Positions 32,729 through 41,800 of a stretch of DNA of 64,000 nt are shown piece after piece. Below the pieces are notes generated by a model, which was not told where the DNA came from, did not search any database, and worked only from the letters and a program-made list of their open reading frames with translations. This DNA comes from Embleya sp040629175 (lineage in GTDB: Bacteria > Actinomycetota > Actinomycetes > Streptomycetales > Streptomycetaceae): assembly GCF_040629175.1 (NCBI RefSeq), contig NZ_JBEXUX010000005.1, positions 62,001 through 126,000 on the forward strand, in the 5' to 3' direction. Positions within the stretch are counted from its first letter, which is position 1. Each line of letters starts with the position of its first letter. The translations under genes and the position numbers were made by a program.

Positions 32729-33907
32729 CTATCGCGGGTTCGGCAGCAGCCCGACCACGCGCCAGCCGCCCTGGTGGGGACCGGCCGACAAGGTGCCGCC
32801 CAGTGCTTCCAGGCGGGTTCGGAGGGCGGCCAACCCGGTGCCGCCGCCGTCCCGTTCGGTCGATGCGGGACGGGCGCCGCCGCCGAGGTCGGTCACCGAT
32901 ATCTCGACCCCTGGGCCGCGGGCGGGGCCGACCGCGACCGTGACGCCGGCCGTGTCCGGGGCGTGCCGGCGCACGTTGGTGAGTGCCTCCAGGACGACGA
33001 AGTAGGCCGCCTCGTCCAGTGGTCCGGGCGGTACGGCGGCCAGGTCCGGGGCCAGGTCGAGTTCGGCGCGCACCCGGCCCGAGCCGGTGAAGCGCTCGAC
33101 CAGGAGCGGGAGATCGGCGATTCCGTACACCCGGGTCGGCGGCTCGGGCAACTGAGTCGCGTCGCCCTCCCCCGCGCTCTCGCGCAGGGTCCGTACCGTG
33201 CGGTCCATCGAGTCCAGGGCGCGCAGTCCGGCCTGTTCGATCCGGGCGAGCAACGCGTGGGTGTGCTCGGTGTCCGGCCCGGTCGGCTCGTCGAGCTGCC
33301 CCGCCTGGGCCTCCAAGACGATGCCGGTGACCTCGTGTGCGACGAAGTCGTGCAGGTCGCGGGCCACTTCCAGGCGCTGGAGCCGGCGGGCGAGGGCGAC
33401 CGCGCGGGTGCGGCGGTCGTCGAGCGAGCGCAGGTAGAGGCCGACGCCGGCGGTGGCCGCCGCGGGCAGCAGCGCCACCGCGCACATCGCCACCGACGCC
33501 TCCCAGGTCGCCTCCGGGGCGCGCAACGTGAAGCGCAGCGGAAGCACCGCGACGGCCAGGCCGAGCGCCGAACCCAGCCGTGCGGCGGTGCGGGCCGGCA
33601 GCCGGCGGACCACCCGCTCGACCGTCAGCCACAGGCCGACGAATTCGAACGGCAGCCAAAAGCCCGCGAGTTGATGCGGGCCCGGATAGCAGAGGTCGAG
33701 CAGCAACGAGGTCGCCACGACCATCCACGCGGCGCCCGCCAGGGTCACCCGCCCGATCGGCCAGCGGGGCAGCGCGACACCGACGGCGAGTGCGGCCGGC
33801 AGCGCGGCGAGGATCCCCACGGGCGGGGCGAGCAAAAGCGGCAGCAGGACCAGGGCCACGGCCGCGACGGCCCAGCCGATCCGGCGACGTTGCCGAACGG
33901 GGGTCAT
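32729..33907 (-). CDS. sensor histidine kinase (NarL/DesK class)
   Basis: A 392-residue kinase: four to six TM helices in the first 170 residues (IGWAVAAVALVLLPLLLAPP at the start), a HisKA_3 dimerisation domain with phospho-acceptor His in RDLHDFVAHEVTGIV, and an HATPase domain with NVRRHAP (N-box) and GGGTGLAALRTRLEALGG (G-box). ATG 33907 overlaps the TGA of the response-regulator gene (ATGA). It probably senses a membrane or cell-envelope signal and controls the ABC exporter downstream. Confidence 0.9.
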   Translation of the reverse strand: MTPVRQRRRIGWAVAAVALVLLPLLLAPPVGILAALPAALAVGVALPRWPIGRVTLAGAAWMVVATSLLLDLCYPGPHQLAGFWLPFEFVGLWLTVERVVRRLPARTAARLGSALGLAVAVLPLRFTLRAPEATWEASVAMCAVALLPAAATAGVGLYLRSLDDRRTRAVALARRLQRLEVARDLHDFVAHEVTGIVLEAQAGQLDEPTGPDTEHTHALLARIEQAGLRALDSMDRTVRTLRESAGEGDATQLPEPPTRVYGIADLPLLVERFTGSGRVRAELDLAPDLAAVPPGPLDEAAYFVVLEALTNVRRHAPDTAGVTVAVGPARGPGVEISVTDLGGGARPASTERDGGGTGLAALRTRLEALGGTLSAGPHQGGWRVVGLLPNPR

Positions 33908-34569
33908 CGCGGCCCGGCCGGGGCGTAGCCCATCTCCCAGGCGTGCATCGCGATGCCGACCCGGTTGCGCACGCCCAGTTTGCGTCCGATGGCGGCCACG
34001 TGCGTCTTGACCGTGCCGGGCGAGATGAACAGCTCGCTCGCGATGTCGGCGTTGGTCTTGCCCTCCGCGACCTGGCCGGCGATCTCCACCTCGCGCTCGG
34101 TCAGCGCCTCGATCGGCGCGGGCCGGCCGCGTGCCGGCCTCGGTCGGGTGACGTGTTCGAGCAGGCGCACGGTGATCGAGGGACTGATCAGGGTGTCGCC
34201 GACCACCGCCGCCCGGATCGCCTCGACCAGCAGGGTCGGGCCGGCCCGCTTGAGCAGGAAGCCCGACGCGCCGTCGTGCAACGCCGGGTAGACGTACTCG
34301 TCCAGGTCGAACGTGGTCACCACGACCACCTTGACCGGCACCTCGGCGTGCGGCCCGGCCAGGAGTCGGGTCAGTTCGAGCCCGTCCATCCGGGGCATCC
34401 GGATGTCCACCAGCGCCACATCCGGCCGCAATCGCCGTGCCGCCTCCAGCGCGGCCACACCGTCGCCGGCCTCGCCGACCACCTCGATGTCGGCCTGCCG
34501 CTCCAGAATGCGCCGCATCCCTCGCCGCACCATTTCCTGGTCGTCCGCCAGCAATACCGAGATCGTCAC
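33904..34569 (-). CDS. LuxR-type response regulator
   Basis: A 221-residue protein: receiver domain with the acidic pocket LLADDQEMVRRGM and phospho-acceptor Asp in VALVDIRMPRMDG, the Thr/Lys switch VVTTFDLDEY and FLLKRA, and a C-terminal LuxR HTH (ALTEREVEIAGQVAEGKTNA, then DIASELFISPGTVKTHV). It is the partner of the kinase encoded next, with which it overlaps by 4 nt. GTG 34569 gives MTISVLLADD. It faces the PucR-type gene, 151 nt away. Confidence 0.92.
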   Translation of the reverse strand: MTISVLLADDQEMVRRGMRRILERQADIEVVGEAGDGVAALEAARRLRPDVALVDIRMPRMDGLELTRLLAGPHAEVPVKVVVVTTFDLDEYVYPALHDGASGFLLKRAGPTLLVEAIRAAVVGDTLISPSITVRLLEHVTRPRPARGRPAPIEALTEREVEIAGQVAEGKTNADIASELFISPGTVKTHVAAIGRKLGVRNRVGIAMHAWEMGYAPAGPR

Positions 34570-34643
34570 AACCCTCGATTCTGCCGGCGCCCTTCGGTGC
34601 CGCGTCCTGCCAGGGCCGGGTGTTGCGCCGCGCGCCCGGTCGC

Positions 34644-34693
34644 TGCCGGGAATCGGCAATGTTGGTAGCGTTTCGGTCTCGGGAATTCGGCAA
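34644..34693. promoter_or_regulatory. dyad motif upstream of the PucR-type gene
   Basis: TGCCGGGAATCGGCAATG (34644-34661) has TGCCG/CGGCA arms; a related CGGGAATTCGGCAA follows at 34680-34693. An 18-bp relative occurs at 35880-35897 before the YqiJ-like gene. Confidence 0.55.
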
Positions 34694-34720
34694 CGGGGTG
34701 GGGCTTCGGGGGGACCGGAC

Positions 34721-35830
34721 GTGGAGAGCGACGACGGGATGCCGGTCGAGTTCGCGGACGGCTGGCCGGAGGTGCTCGGGGAGGTCTCCGAGACCGGGCG
34801 GCTGTTGCGGCGGGCGGAGTTGCAGGCGTTGGCGGAGTCGGGCGAGCGGGCGGCGGAGGCCGGGTACGATTGGCGCCCCCTGGTCGGGCTGTACCTGGGC
34901 GAGACCCGGCGGGCGTGGGCCACGTTGCCGGGCATCGGGCGCGCGGCGAGTGTGAGCGACGCGGCTCGGAGCGGGGACGCGGTGCTGGCCGCGCTCGATG
35001 CGGCGATCGCCGCCCTCGGCGCGGGGCACGAGCGCGCCCGGCGGCTCGCGGTGCGCCAGGAGGAGGCCGCGCGCCGCGAGTTCATCGACGATCTGCTCTA
35101 CGGCCGCAGCGACCCGGGACGGTTGGCCGAGCGCGCCGAGCGGTTCGGGCTGCGCCTGGCCCGGGCGCACACGGTCGCGGTGGCCGTGGGCCCGAGCGAC
35201 TACGACGAGGTGCATCCGCTGGCCCGCCGGGTCGAGCGCGAGTTGATCGGCCGGTTCGGCGAGCGCGACGTGTTGTTGACCACCAAGGACGGCCGGCTCG
35301 TGTGCATCGCGGCGGCGAACGAGCAGTCGGTACTGACGGCGTTCGCCAAGCACGCGACCCGGACCGACGCCGGCCACGAGGGCGCGCACCGGGTCGCGAC
35401 GGGCCGACCGCACGCCGGGGCGAGCGGCGTGGTGTTGTCCTACGAGGAGGCGTTGGGCGCGCTCGACCTGGCCGTGCGGCTGGAGTTGCCCGGCACCGTG
35501 CTGGACGCGGGCGATCTGCTGGTCTTCCCGGTGCTGATGCGCGACCGGGCGGCGATGGCGGACCTGGTCCGCACCGCGCTGGGTCCGCTTGTGCACGCGC
35601 GCGGCGGCGCGGGCCCGCTGTTGGAGACGATCACCGCGTGTGCGGCGGCCGGTTACGTCAATGCCGAGGCCGCCCGCCGGTTGCGGATCAGCGTACGCAC
35701 GCTGTCCTACCGGCTGGAGCGCATTCGCACGCTGACCGGATACGACCCGGGCGACGCGCTCCAGCGCTACACCCTGGAGACGGCCGCCCTGGGTGCCCGG
35801 CTCTTGGGCTGGCCCGGTACCCCGCTTTAA
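34721..35830 (+). CDS. PucR-type helix-turn-helix regulator
   Basis: A 369-residue protein. The C-terminal PucR/CdaR-type HTH (ITACAAAGYVNAEAARRLRI; VRTLSYRLERIRTLTGYDPG) is diagnostic. The central GGDEF-like domain (HTVAVAVGPSDYDEVHPLAR to GVVLSYEEALGALDLAVRLE) is of the family type; the N-terminal 100 residues are helical. GTG 34721 has GGGGGA before it and is preferred to ATG 34739. Promoter-region dyads (34644, 34680) and a copy in front of the next gene suggest that it controls itself and the flotillin operon that follows on the same strand. Confidence 0.85.
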   Translation: MESDDGMPVEFADGWPEVLGEVSETGRLLRRAELQALAESGERAAEAGYDWRPLVGLYLGETRRAWATLPGIGRAASVSDAARSGDAVLAALDAAIAALGAGHERARRLAVRQEEAARREFIDDLLYGRSDPGRLAERAERFGLRLARAHTVAVAVGPSDYDEVHPLARRVERELIGRFGERDVLLTTKDGRLVCIAAANEQSVLTAFAKHATRTDAGHEGAHRVATGRPHAGASGVVLSYEEALGALDLAVRLELPGTVLDAGDLLVFPVLMRDRAAMADLVRTALGPLVHARGGAGPLLETITACAAAGYVNAEAARRLRISVRTLSYRLERIRTLTGYDPGDALQRYTLETAALGARLLGWPGTPL

Positions 35831-35879
35831 TCGCGCTTTCCCTCGGGCCCGGTACCGGACGCCAAACAGGTGTCAACAC

Positions 35880-35897
35880 TGCCGGCTTCCGGCAATG
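35880..35897. promoter_or_regulatory. dyad motif upstream of the YqiJ-flotillin operon
   Basis: TGCCGGCTTCCGGCAATG has perfect 6-bp arms TGCCGG/CCGGCA and matches the site before the PucR-type gene (34644) at 14 of 18 positions. Confidence 0.55.
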
Positions 35898-35956
35898 CGC
35901 CGGCCGGGCGGCCGGTGCCACGATGTCGGCGCACAGCGAGCCGAGGGGGTGGAACG

Positions 35957-36619
35957 GTGGGGGATTTCGTGCGGGCGGCACTGGCGTTTCCCGCCGTCCT
36001 GTTCAGCTTCGCGCTCGTCGTGGTGGCGGCCTACTGGCTGCTGGTGCTGCTCGGCGGTGTCGTCGTGGGTCATGGCGGCCACGGGGACCATGGGGGTGCA
36101 CATCATGGGGGGCCCTGGGCCCACGGGGGCCATGATGCTCACGGTGGTCATCCGGGTCATGGGGACCACGACCCTCGCGACACCGCCGGCGTGCCGATCA
36201 CCGTGACCCTTTCGTTCGCGATCGTGGTGACCTGGTTCGTCTGTCTGGTCGGCACCGCGCTGACCGACCGATGGTGGCTGCGCGCCGCGGCGCTCCCCGC
36301 GGCGCTCGGTCTCGGCCTGCTCGCCGCACGCCTGGTGCGAGCCCTGGGCCGGCGCTTCCTGCCGGCCGAACGGCCCTCTGTTCGCGCCGACTTCGTCGGC
36401 CGTACCTGTCGGGTCCGGACCGGCCGGGTGGGCCCCGACTTCGGCCAGGCCGAGGTCCGCGCCGAGGACGGCTCGACCGCGATCCTCCAGGTGCGCACCG
36501 ACGAGAGCGGGCTGGTCTCCGGCAGCACCGCGTTGATCTTCGACTACGACGTGGCGGGCGAGTTCTTCCGGGTCACCCGCTTCGACAGTGCGCTGGACCC
36601 GGATCGCACGGTGCGCTGA
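35957..36619 (+). CDS. YqiJ/NfeD-like OB-fold membrane protein with His-rich loop
   Basis: A 220-residue protein: TM1 at about 10-35 (LFSFALVVVAAYWLLVLLGG), a loop with 11 His in about 35 residues (repeats of GGHGDHGG and AHGGHDAHGG), TM2-TM3 at about 75-118, and a C-terminal soluble beta domain (RADFVGRTCRVRTGRVGPD; GSTAILQVRTDESG) typical of the OB-fold found beside flotillins in the YqiJ-YqiK pair. Such proteins partner SPFH proteins in membranes; the His-rich loop could bind a divalent metal. GTG 35957 follows GAGGGGG. The flotillin gene starts 135 nt downstream. Confidence 0.8.
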   Translation: MGDFVRAALAFPAVLFSFALVVVAAYWLLVLLGGVVVGHGGHGDHGGAHHGGPWAHGGHDAHGGHPGHGDHDPRDTAGVPITVTLSFAIVVTWFVCLVGTALTDRWWLRAAALPAALGLGLLAARLVRALGRRFLPAERPSVRADFVGRTCRVRTGRVGPDFGQAEVRAEDGSTAILQVRTDESGLVSGSTALIFDYDVAGEFFRVTRFDSALDPDRTVR

Positions 36620-36754
36620 TCGGGTCGGGCCGCGCCCGCCCCTCGTGCTCGTCCCCACCCCGCTCGCGGCGCCGTGCGTCGCGGCCGCGGGATCGCCTGC
36701 GCCGAAACCGCCTTCCTGCCAACCAACGTCCCGTTCGACCAAGGGATTTCACTG

Positions 36755-38785
36755 ATGGATGCCATCACCGTGGGCATCGGTGTGCTCGTCGCCGTCGTCC
36801 TGCTCGTCCTGTTCGTCGTGCTGCTCGCCGTGGCCCGGCTGTACCGCAAGGTGTCGCAGGGCCAGGCCCTGATCATCTCCAAGGCGGACACGGTCGACGT
36901 CACCTTCACCGGTGCCGTGGTGCTGCCCGTGCTGCACCGGGCCGAGACCATGGACATCTCGGTGAAGACCATCGAGATCCGCCGGACCGGCCGCGAGGGC
37001 CTGATCTGTCGGGACAACATCCGTGCCGACATCCACATCTACTTCTTCGTCCGGGTCAACAAGACCGTCGAGGACGTGATCAAGGTCGCCCAGGCGATCG
37101 GCGCGGACCGGGCCAGCGATCGGGCCGCGATCCAGGACTTCTTCGCCGCCAAGTTTGCCGAGGCGCTCAAGACGGTCGGCAAGCAACTCGACTTCGTCGA
37201 CCTGTACACCAAGCGCGAGGAGTTCCGGGACCGCATCCTCGCGGTGATCGGCACCGACCTCAACGGCTACCACCTCGACGACGCCGCGATCGATTTCCTC
37301 GAACAGACCCCGATGAGCCAGCTCGACGGTGCGAACATCCTGGACGCCCAGGGCATTCGCAAGATCACCGAGCTGACCGCGATCGAACACGTGCGCACCA
37401 ACGAGTACCAGCGCACCGAGGAGAAGGAGATGACCCGGCAGAACGTCGAGGCCCGGGAGACCGTGCTCGAACTGGAGCGCCGGCAGGCCGACGCGGAGAT
37501 CAAGCAGCGCCGGGAGATCGAGATCAGCCGGGCCCGCGAGGAGGCCGAGACCGCCCGGGTGCAGGCCGAGGAGCGGCTGCGCGCGCAGAGCGCCCACATG
37601 AAGACGGAGGAGGCGCTCGGGATCCAGAACGAGAACCGCGAGCGTGAGGTGGCCGTCGCGCAGAAGAACCGCGAGCGGGTGATCGCGGTGGAGAACGAGC
37701 GGATCGAGAAGGACCGGCTCCTGGAGGTGATCGCCCGGGAGCGGGAGACCCAACTGCGTCGGATCGCCGGCGACAAGGAGGTCGAGGGGGAGAAGCGCGA
37801 GATCGCCGAGGTGATCCGGGAGCGGATCGCGGTCGAGCGCACCGTCGCCGCGCAGGAGGAGGAGATCAAGAAGCTCCGGCTGGTCGAGGAGGCCGAGCGC
37901 GAGCGCCAGGCGTTGATCATCCAGGCCGAGGCCCAGGCGCAGGAGCGACTGGTCAAGGACATCAAGGCGGCCGAGGCCGCCCAGCAGGCGGCCGGACACC
38001 GGGCGGCCGAGCAGCTCACCCTGGCCGAGGCCCGGCGCAAGGCCGCCGAGCTGGACACCCAGGCGGCGATCCGCGGCGCCGAGGGCAAGCGGGCCGAGGC
38101 GGCGGCGGTCGGCCTGGCCGAGGCCGAGGTGCAGGAGCGGATGGCCGAGGCGGTGGCCAAGCTGGGCCACGCCGAGGCGGAGGTGACCCGGCAGAAGGCG
38201 CTCGCGAGCGCCGAGGGCCTGCGCGAGCGGCTCAAGGGCGAGGCGGAGGGCCTGACCGAGAAGGCTGCCGCGATGGCCGCGCTGGACGAGTCCAGCCGCG
38301 AGCACGAGGAATACCGGCTGCGGTTGGAGGCGGAGAAGGAGATCCGGCTGGCCGGCCTGGAGGTGAACCGGCAGATCGCCGAGGCCCAGGCCACGGTGCT
38401 GGCGACCGGCCTGGAGAACGCCAAGATCGACATCGTCGGCGGCGACAGCATGTTCTTCGACCGCATCATGGGGGCGATGGCCGCCGGGAAGAGTGTGGAC
38501 GCGTTCGTGGACCGCTCCGACACGGTACGCACGATGGCCGGCGCCTGGCTGGACCCGAACGGCTCCACCTTCGCCGCCGACCTCGGTGCGATGGTCGGCG
38601 GCCTGGGCGCGAGCGGCGTGCGCGACCTCACCCTGGCCGGCGCGCTCGGCGCGCTGATCGCCGGCGGCGGCCCGCAGACCGCCGTGCTCAAGGGCCTGCT
38701 CGAATCGGTGCGGGCCGGCGGCCTCGGCGACACCCGACTCGCCGACCTGGTGGTCCCGGCGCAGCTCAACGGCGCCGGCAAGTAG
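36755..38785 (+). CDS. flotillin / YqiK-type SPFH protein
   Basis: A 676-residue protein: N-terminal TM helix (about 4-30, ITVGIGVLVAVVLLVLFVVL), SPFH domain (about 35-240, KVSQGQALIISKADTVDVTF; TVEDVIKVAQAIGADRASDR), a very long Glu/Arg/Ala-rich coiled coil (about 245-560) and a C-terminal region with ATGLENAKIDIVGGDSMFFD typical of flotillins. It should build a ring or cage on the membrane facing the cytoplasm. It is longer than Bacillus FloA/FloT and like E. coli YqiK. ATG 36755 has AAGGGA upstream. The AAA+ gene begins 47 nt downstream, so the three genes are one operon. Confidence 0.87.
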   Translation: MDAITVGIGVLVAVVLLVLFVVLLAVARLYRKVSQGQALIISKADTVDVTFTGAVVLPVLHRAETMDISVKTIEIRRTGREGLICRDNIRADIHIYFFVRVNKTVEDVIKVAQAIGADRASDRAAIQDFFAAKFAEALKTVGKQLDFVDLYTKREEFRDRILAVIGTDLNGYHLDDAAIDFLEQTPMSQLDGANILDAQGIRKITELTAIEHVRTNEYQRTEEKEMTRQNVEARETVLELERRQADAEIKQRREIEISRAREEAETARVQAEERLRAQSAHMKTEEALGIQNENREREVAVAQKNRERVIAVENERIEKDRLLEVIARERETQLRRIAGDKEVEGEKREIAEVIRERIAVERTVAAQEEEIKKLRLVEEAERERQALIIQAEAQAQERLVKDIKAAEAAQQAAGHRAAEQLTLAEARRKAAELDTQAAIRGAEGKRAEAAAVGLAEAEVQERMAEAVAKLGHAEAEVTRQKALASAEGLRERLKGEAEGLTEKAAAMAALDESSREHEEYRLRLEAEKEIRLAGLEVNRQIAEAQATVLATGLENAKIDIVGGDSMFFDRIMGAMAAGKSVDAFVDRSDTVRTMAGAWLDPNGSTFAADLGAMVGGLGASGVRDLTLAGALGALIAGGGPQTAVLKGLLESVRAGGLGDTRLADLVVPAQLNGAGK

Positions 38786-38832
38786 TCACCGGCGTCCCGA
38801 ACCGCCCGTACAACAAGGGAGTTGACCCGAAC

Positions 38833-41800
38833 GTGAGCAGCCCAGCCCCGGCCCGGGGCGGTTCCGAGTCCGAGGCCGAGTCCGGGACTTACGAGGTCCT
38901 GCGCGACCGGTTGCTGAGCGCGGCCCGCGACCTGGGCGCGCGGGCCGGGGCGCTGAACGAGCGCCGGGTGCACACCTACGGCGGCGGCACGCTCGACCTG
39001 GCCGACACCCACCGGGTGCACACGCAACGCCCCGCCTGGGCCCGGGACGTCGTCCAGGTCGGCGGGCTGCTCCTGGTCGGCCTCCGGGGCGGCGGCGTGC
39101 CGGGCGAACCGGTCTGCCCCGACGACGTGTTCGCGCTGCACCGGCGCACGCCCGAGGGCTTCGCCCCGGCGCCGGCGGACGCGGTGCCCGGTCTGCTCGA
39201 CGACGCCCGCTTCCGGCAGGACTTCACCGAACTCTTCCGCTACTTCCGCGATACCGAACTGCTGCACCTGCGCGACACCGGCACGCACCTGCTCGCGGTC
39301 TTTCGGGTCGGCGAACGGCTCACCGACATCCGGGTGTTGCGCTGGCGGCTCGGCCCGGACGGCAGCCCGACCTATCTGGACGCGCAGGGCGAGCGCGAGT
39401 ACGCCCTCCCGCCGGCACACGACTTCGCCTGGACCGCGAGCACCCGCGCCGACCACGTGCCGGGCCGGCATCCGCACATCGCGATCGCACAGACGTTGTA
39501 CGTGTCCACCCTCGACGGCCGGCTCACCGTCAAGGTGGTGGACGACACCGCGACCGCCGAGGGCGTCTACGCCGAACCGGTCGAGGATCCGCTCCAGTCG
39601 CTGGCCGACGCGGACGTCGAACACGCCCGGGTCGGGCCGCTGTTGCTGGTCCGGGTGCGCCCGTACCACGAGGACGCGTGGCGGCATCTGGTGCACAACA
39701 CCCGCACCGGCGAGGTGCTGCGCCTGGACGGCATCGGGGCGGCCTGTCGGCGACTTCCCGACGAGCAGGGCATCGTCTTCCCCGGCGGCTACTACCTGAG
39801 CACCGGCACCGCGCGCACGTTCGACATCGACACCGTCGGCCTGGAGTTCGAGTCGACGGTGCGCTCGCCCAACGGCGAGGACGTGCTCTACGTGTTCCGG
39901 GCCCGCGCCCAGGGTCGCACCGTGCTGCTCTCCTACAACGTGATCCGCGAGGAGGCCGCAGCGCCGATCGTCGGACACGGCCGGGCGTTCTTCGCGGACG
40001 GCACGATGGCGGTGCTGCGCGCGGCGGGCGAGGAACCCGGCCGGGTGCACCCGATCCAGGTGTGGCGCACGCCGTACACCTCGGACGCGTACGCGGCGGC
40101 GCGGCCCGCCGGGACCGGCCCGCTGGCCCGGATCGGCAACCCCGAACTGGTGCGCGGCATCGCCGACTGCCTCTCGATCGCCGCGATGGCCGAGGAGATG
40201 GCGCCCACCACGGCGGTCTTCGCCGCGATCGCCGCGGCCGCGGCCCGGGTCGAGGACACCCACCACTGGCTCGCCGATCCCGAACTCGAGCGACTCGACG
40301 AACCGTTGGCCGCCGTCCGGGGCACCGCGGCCGATGTGGTCGAGGAGTTCCGCCGGGTCCTGGACCTGCGCCGGATTGCCGCCGAGGCGGTCGAGGAGGC
40401 CGCCGCGAACACCGTCACGCTGACCCGGCGGGTGCGCGGCGAACACCCGGACAGCGCCGCGGCGTGCGTCCGACAGCTCACCGAGCTGCGGCGGGCCCAG
40501 GGCCGGTTGGCCACCCTGCGGGAGATCCGCTACGTGGACACCGCGGCCCTGGACGGCCTCGACGCGAGCGTGGTCGAGGAACTGGCCGAGGCCGGCCGGC
40601 GTGCGGTCGCCTTCCTCGCCACCGCCGACGCGTTCGCCGACACCCACCTGACCGTGGACCGCCTGGCCGCCGAAGCCGCCGAGTCGGACACCGTCGCCGG
40701 ATCGGCCGCGCTGACCGAGCGGATCGACGAACAGGCCGAGGGCCTGCGCATCGTCACCGAGGTGGTCGGCACGCTGGAGGGCACCGACGCCACCGTGCGC
40801 ACCACGATCCTGACCCGGATCGGCGAGGTGCTCGGCGGGGTCAACCGGGCCCGCGCCACCCTCTCGACCCGCCGGCGCGAGCTGGTCGCGGCCGAACAAC
40901 GCGCCGAATTCGCCGCCGAGATCACCCTCCTGGAACAGACCGTGGTCGGCGCGCTGTCCGCCGCCGTCGATCCCGAGGAGTGCGACGAACAACTCGGCAG
41001 GCTGCTCGCCCGGATCGAGAACCTGGAGGCCCGATTCGGCGATCTCGACGAGCACCAGGCCCGGATCGACCACGAACGCGAGCGCGTCCACGACGCGTTC
41101 TCCGCCCGCAAGCAGGCCCGGCTGGACGAGCGCGCCCGACACAGCGCCCGACTGGTCGACTCGGCGCGGCGGATCCTGACCACGATCGCTCGCCGGGTCG
41201 CCGACCTGGCGAGCACCGACGAGATCAACACCTGGTTCGCCTCCGACGCGCTGGTCGCCAAGGTGCGCTCGACCGCGGCGGAACTGCACCGACTCGGCGA
41301 CCCGGTGCGGGCCGGCGAATTGGAGGGCCGGCTCAAGGCCGCTCGGCAGGAGGCCGCCCGGGCCCTGCGCGACCGTGCCGAACTCTACGACGCGGCGGGA
41401 ACCGTACGGCTGGGCCGGCATCGGTTCGCGGTGCACGGGCGGCCGATGGAGTTGACCCTGCTCCCGGACGGGGACGGCCTGGCCTTCGCGATCACCGGCA
41501 CCGACTACCGCGCGCCGCTGCGCGAGCCGCTGCCGGCCGCGCACCGGGCCTTTCGGGACCAGCCGTTGGGCTCGGAGTCGCCGCAGGTCTACCGGGCCGA
41601 GTACCTCGCCGCGGTGGTGCTGGCCGAGAGCCGATTCCCGGCCTCGGCCACCCCCTCGGCCGAGGAACTGCTCGCCGAGGTGCGCCGGATCGCGCTGCCC
41701 CGGCACGGCGAGGGCTACGACCGAGGCGTGCACGACCACGACGCGGCGGCGCTGCTGGCGGCCGTACTGCGGTTGCGTGCCGGCGCCGGACTGCTGCGCT

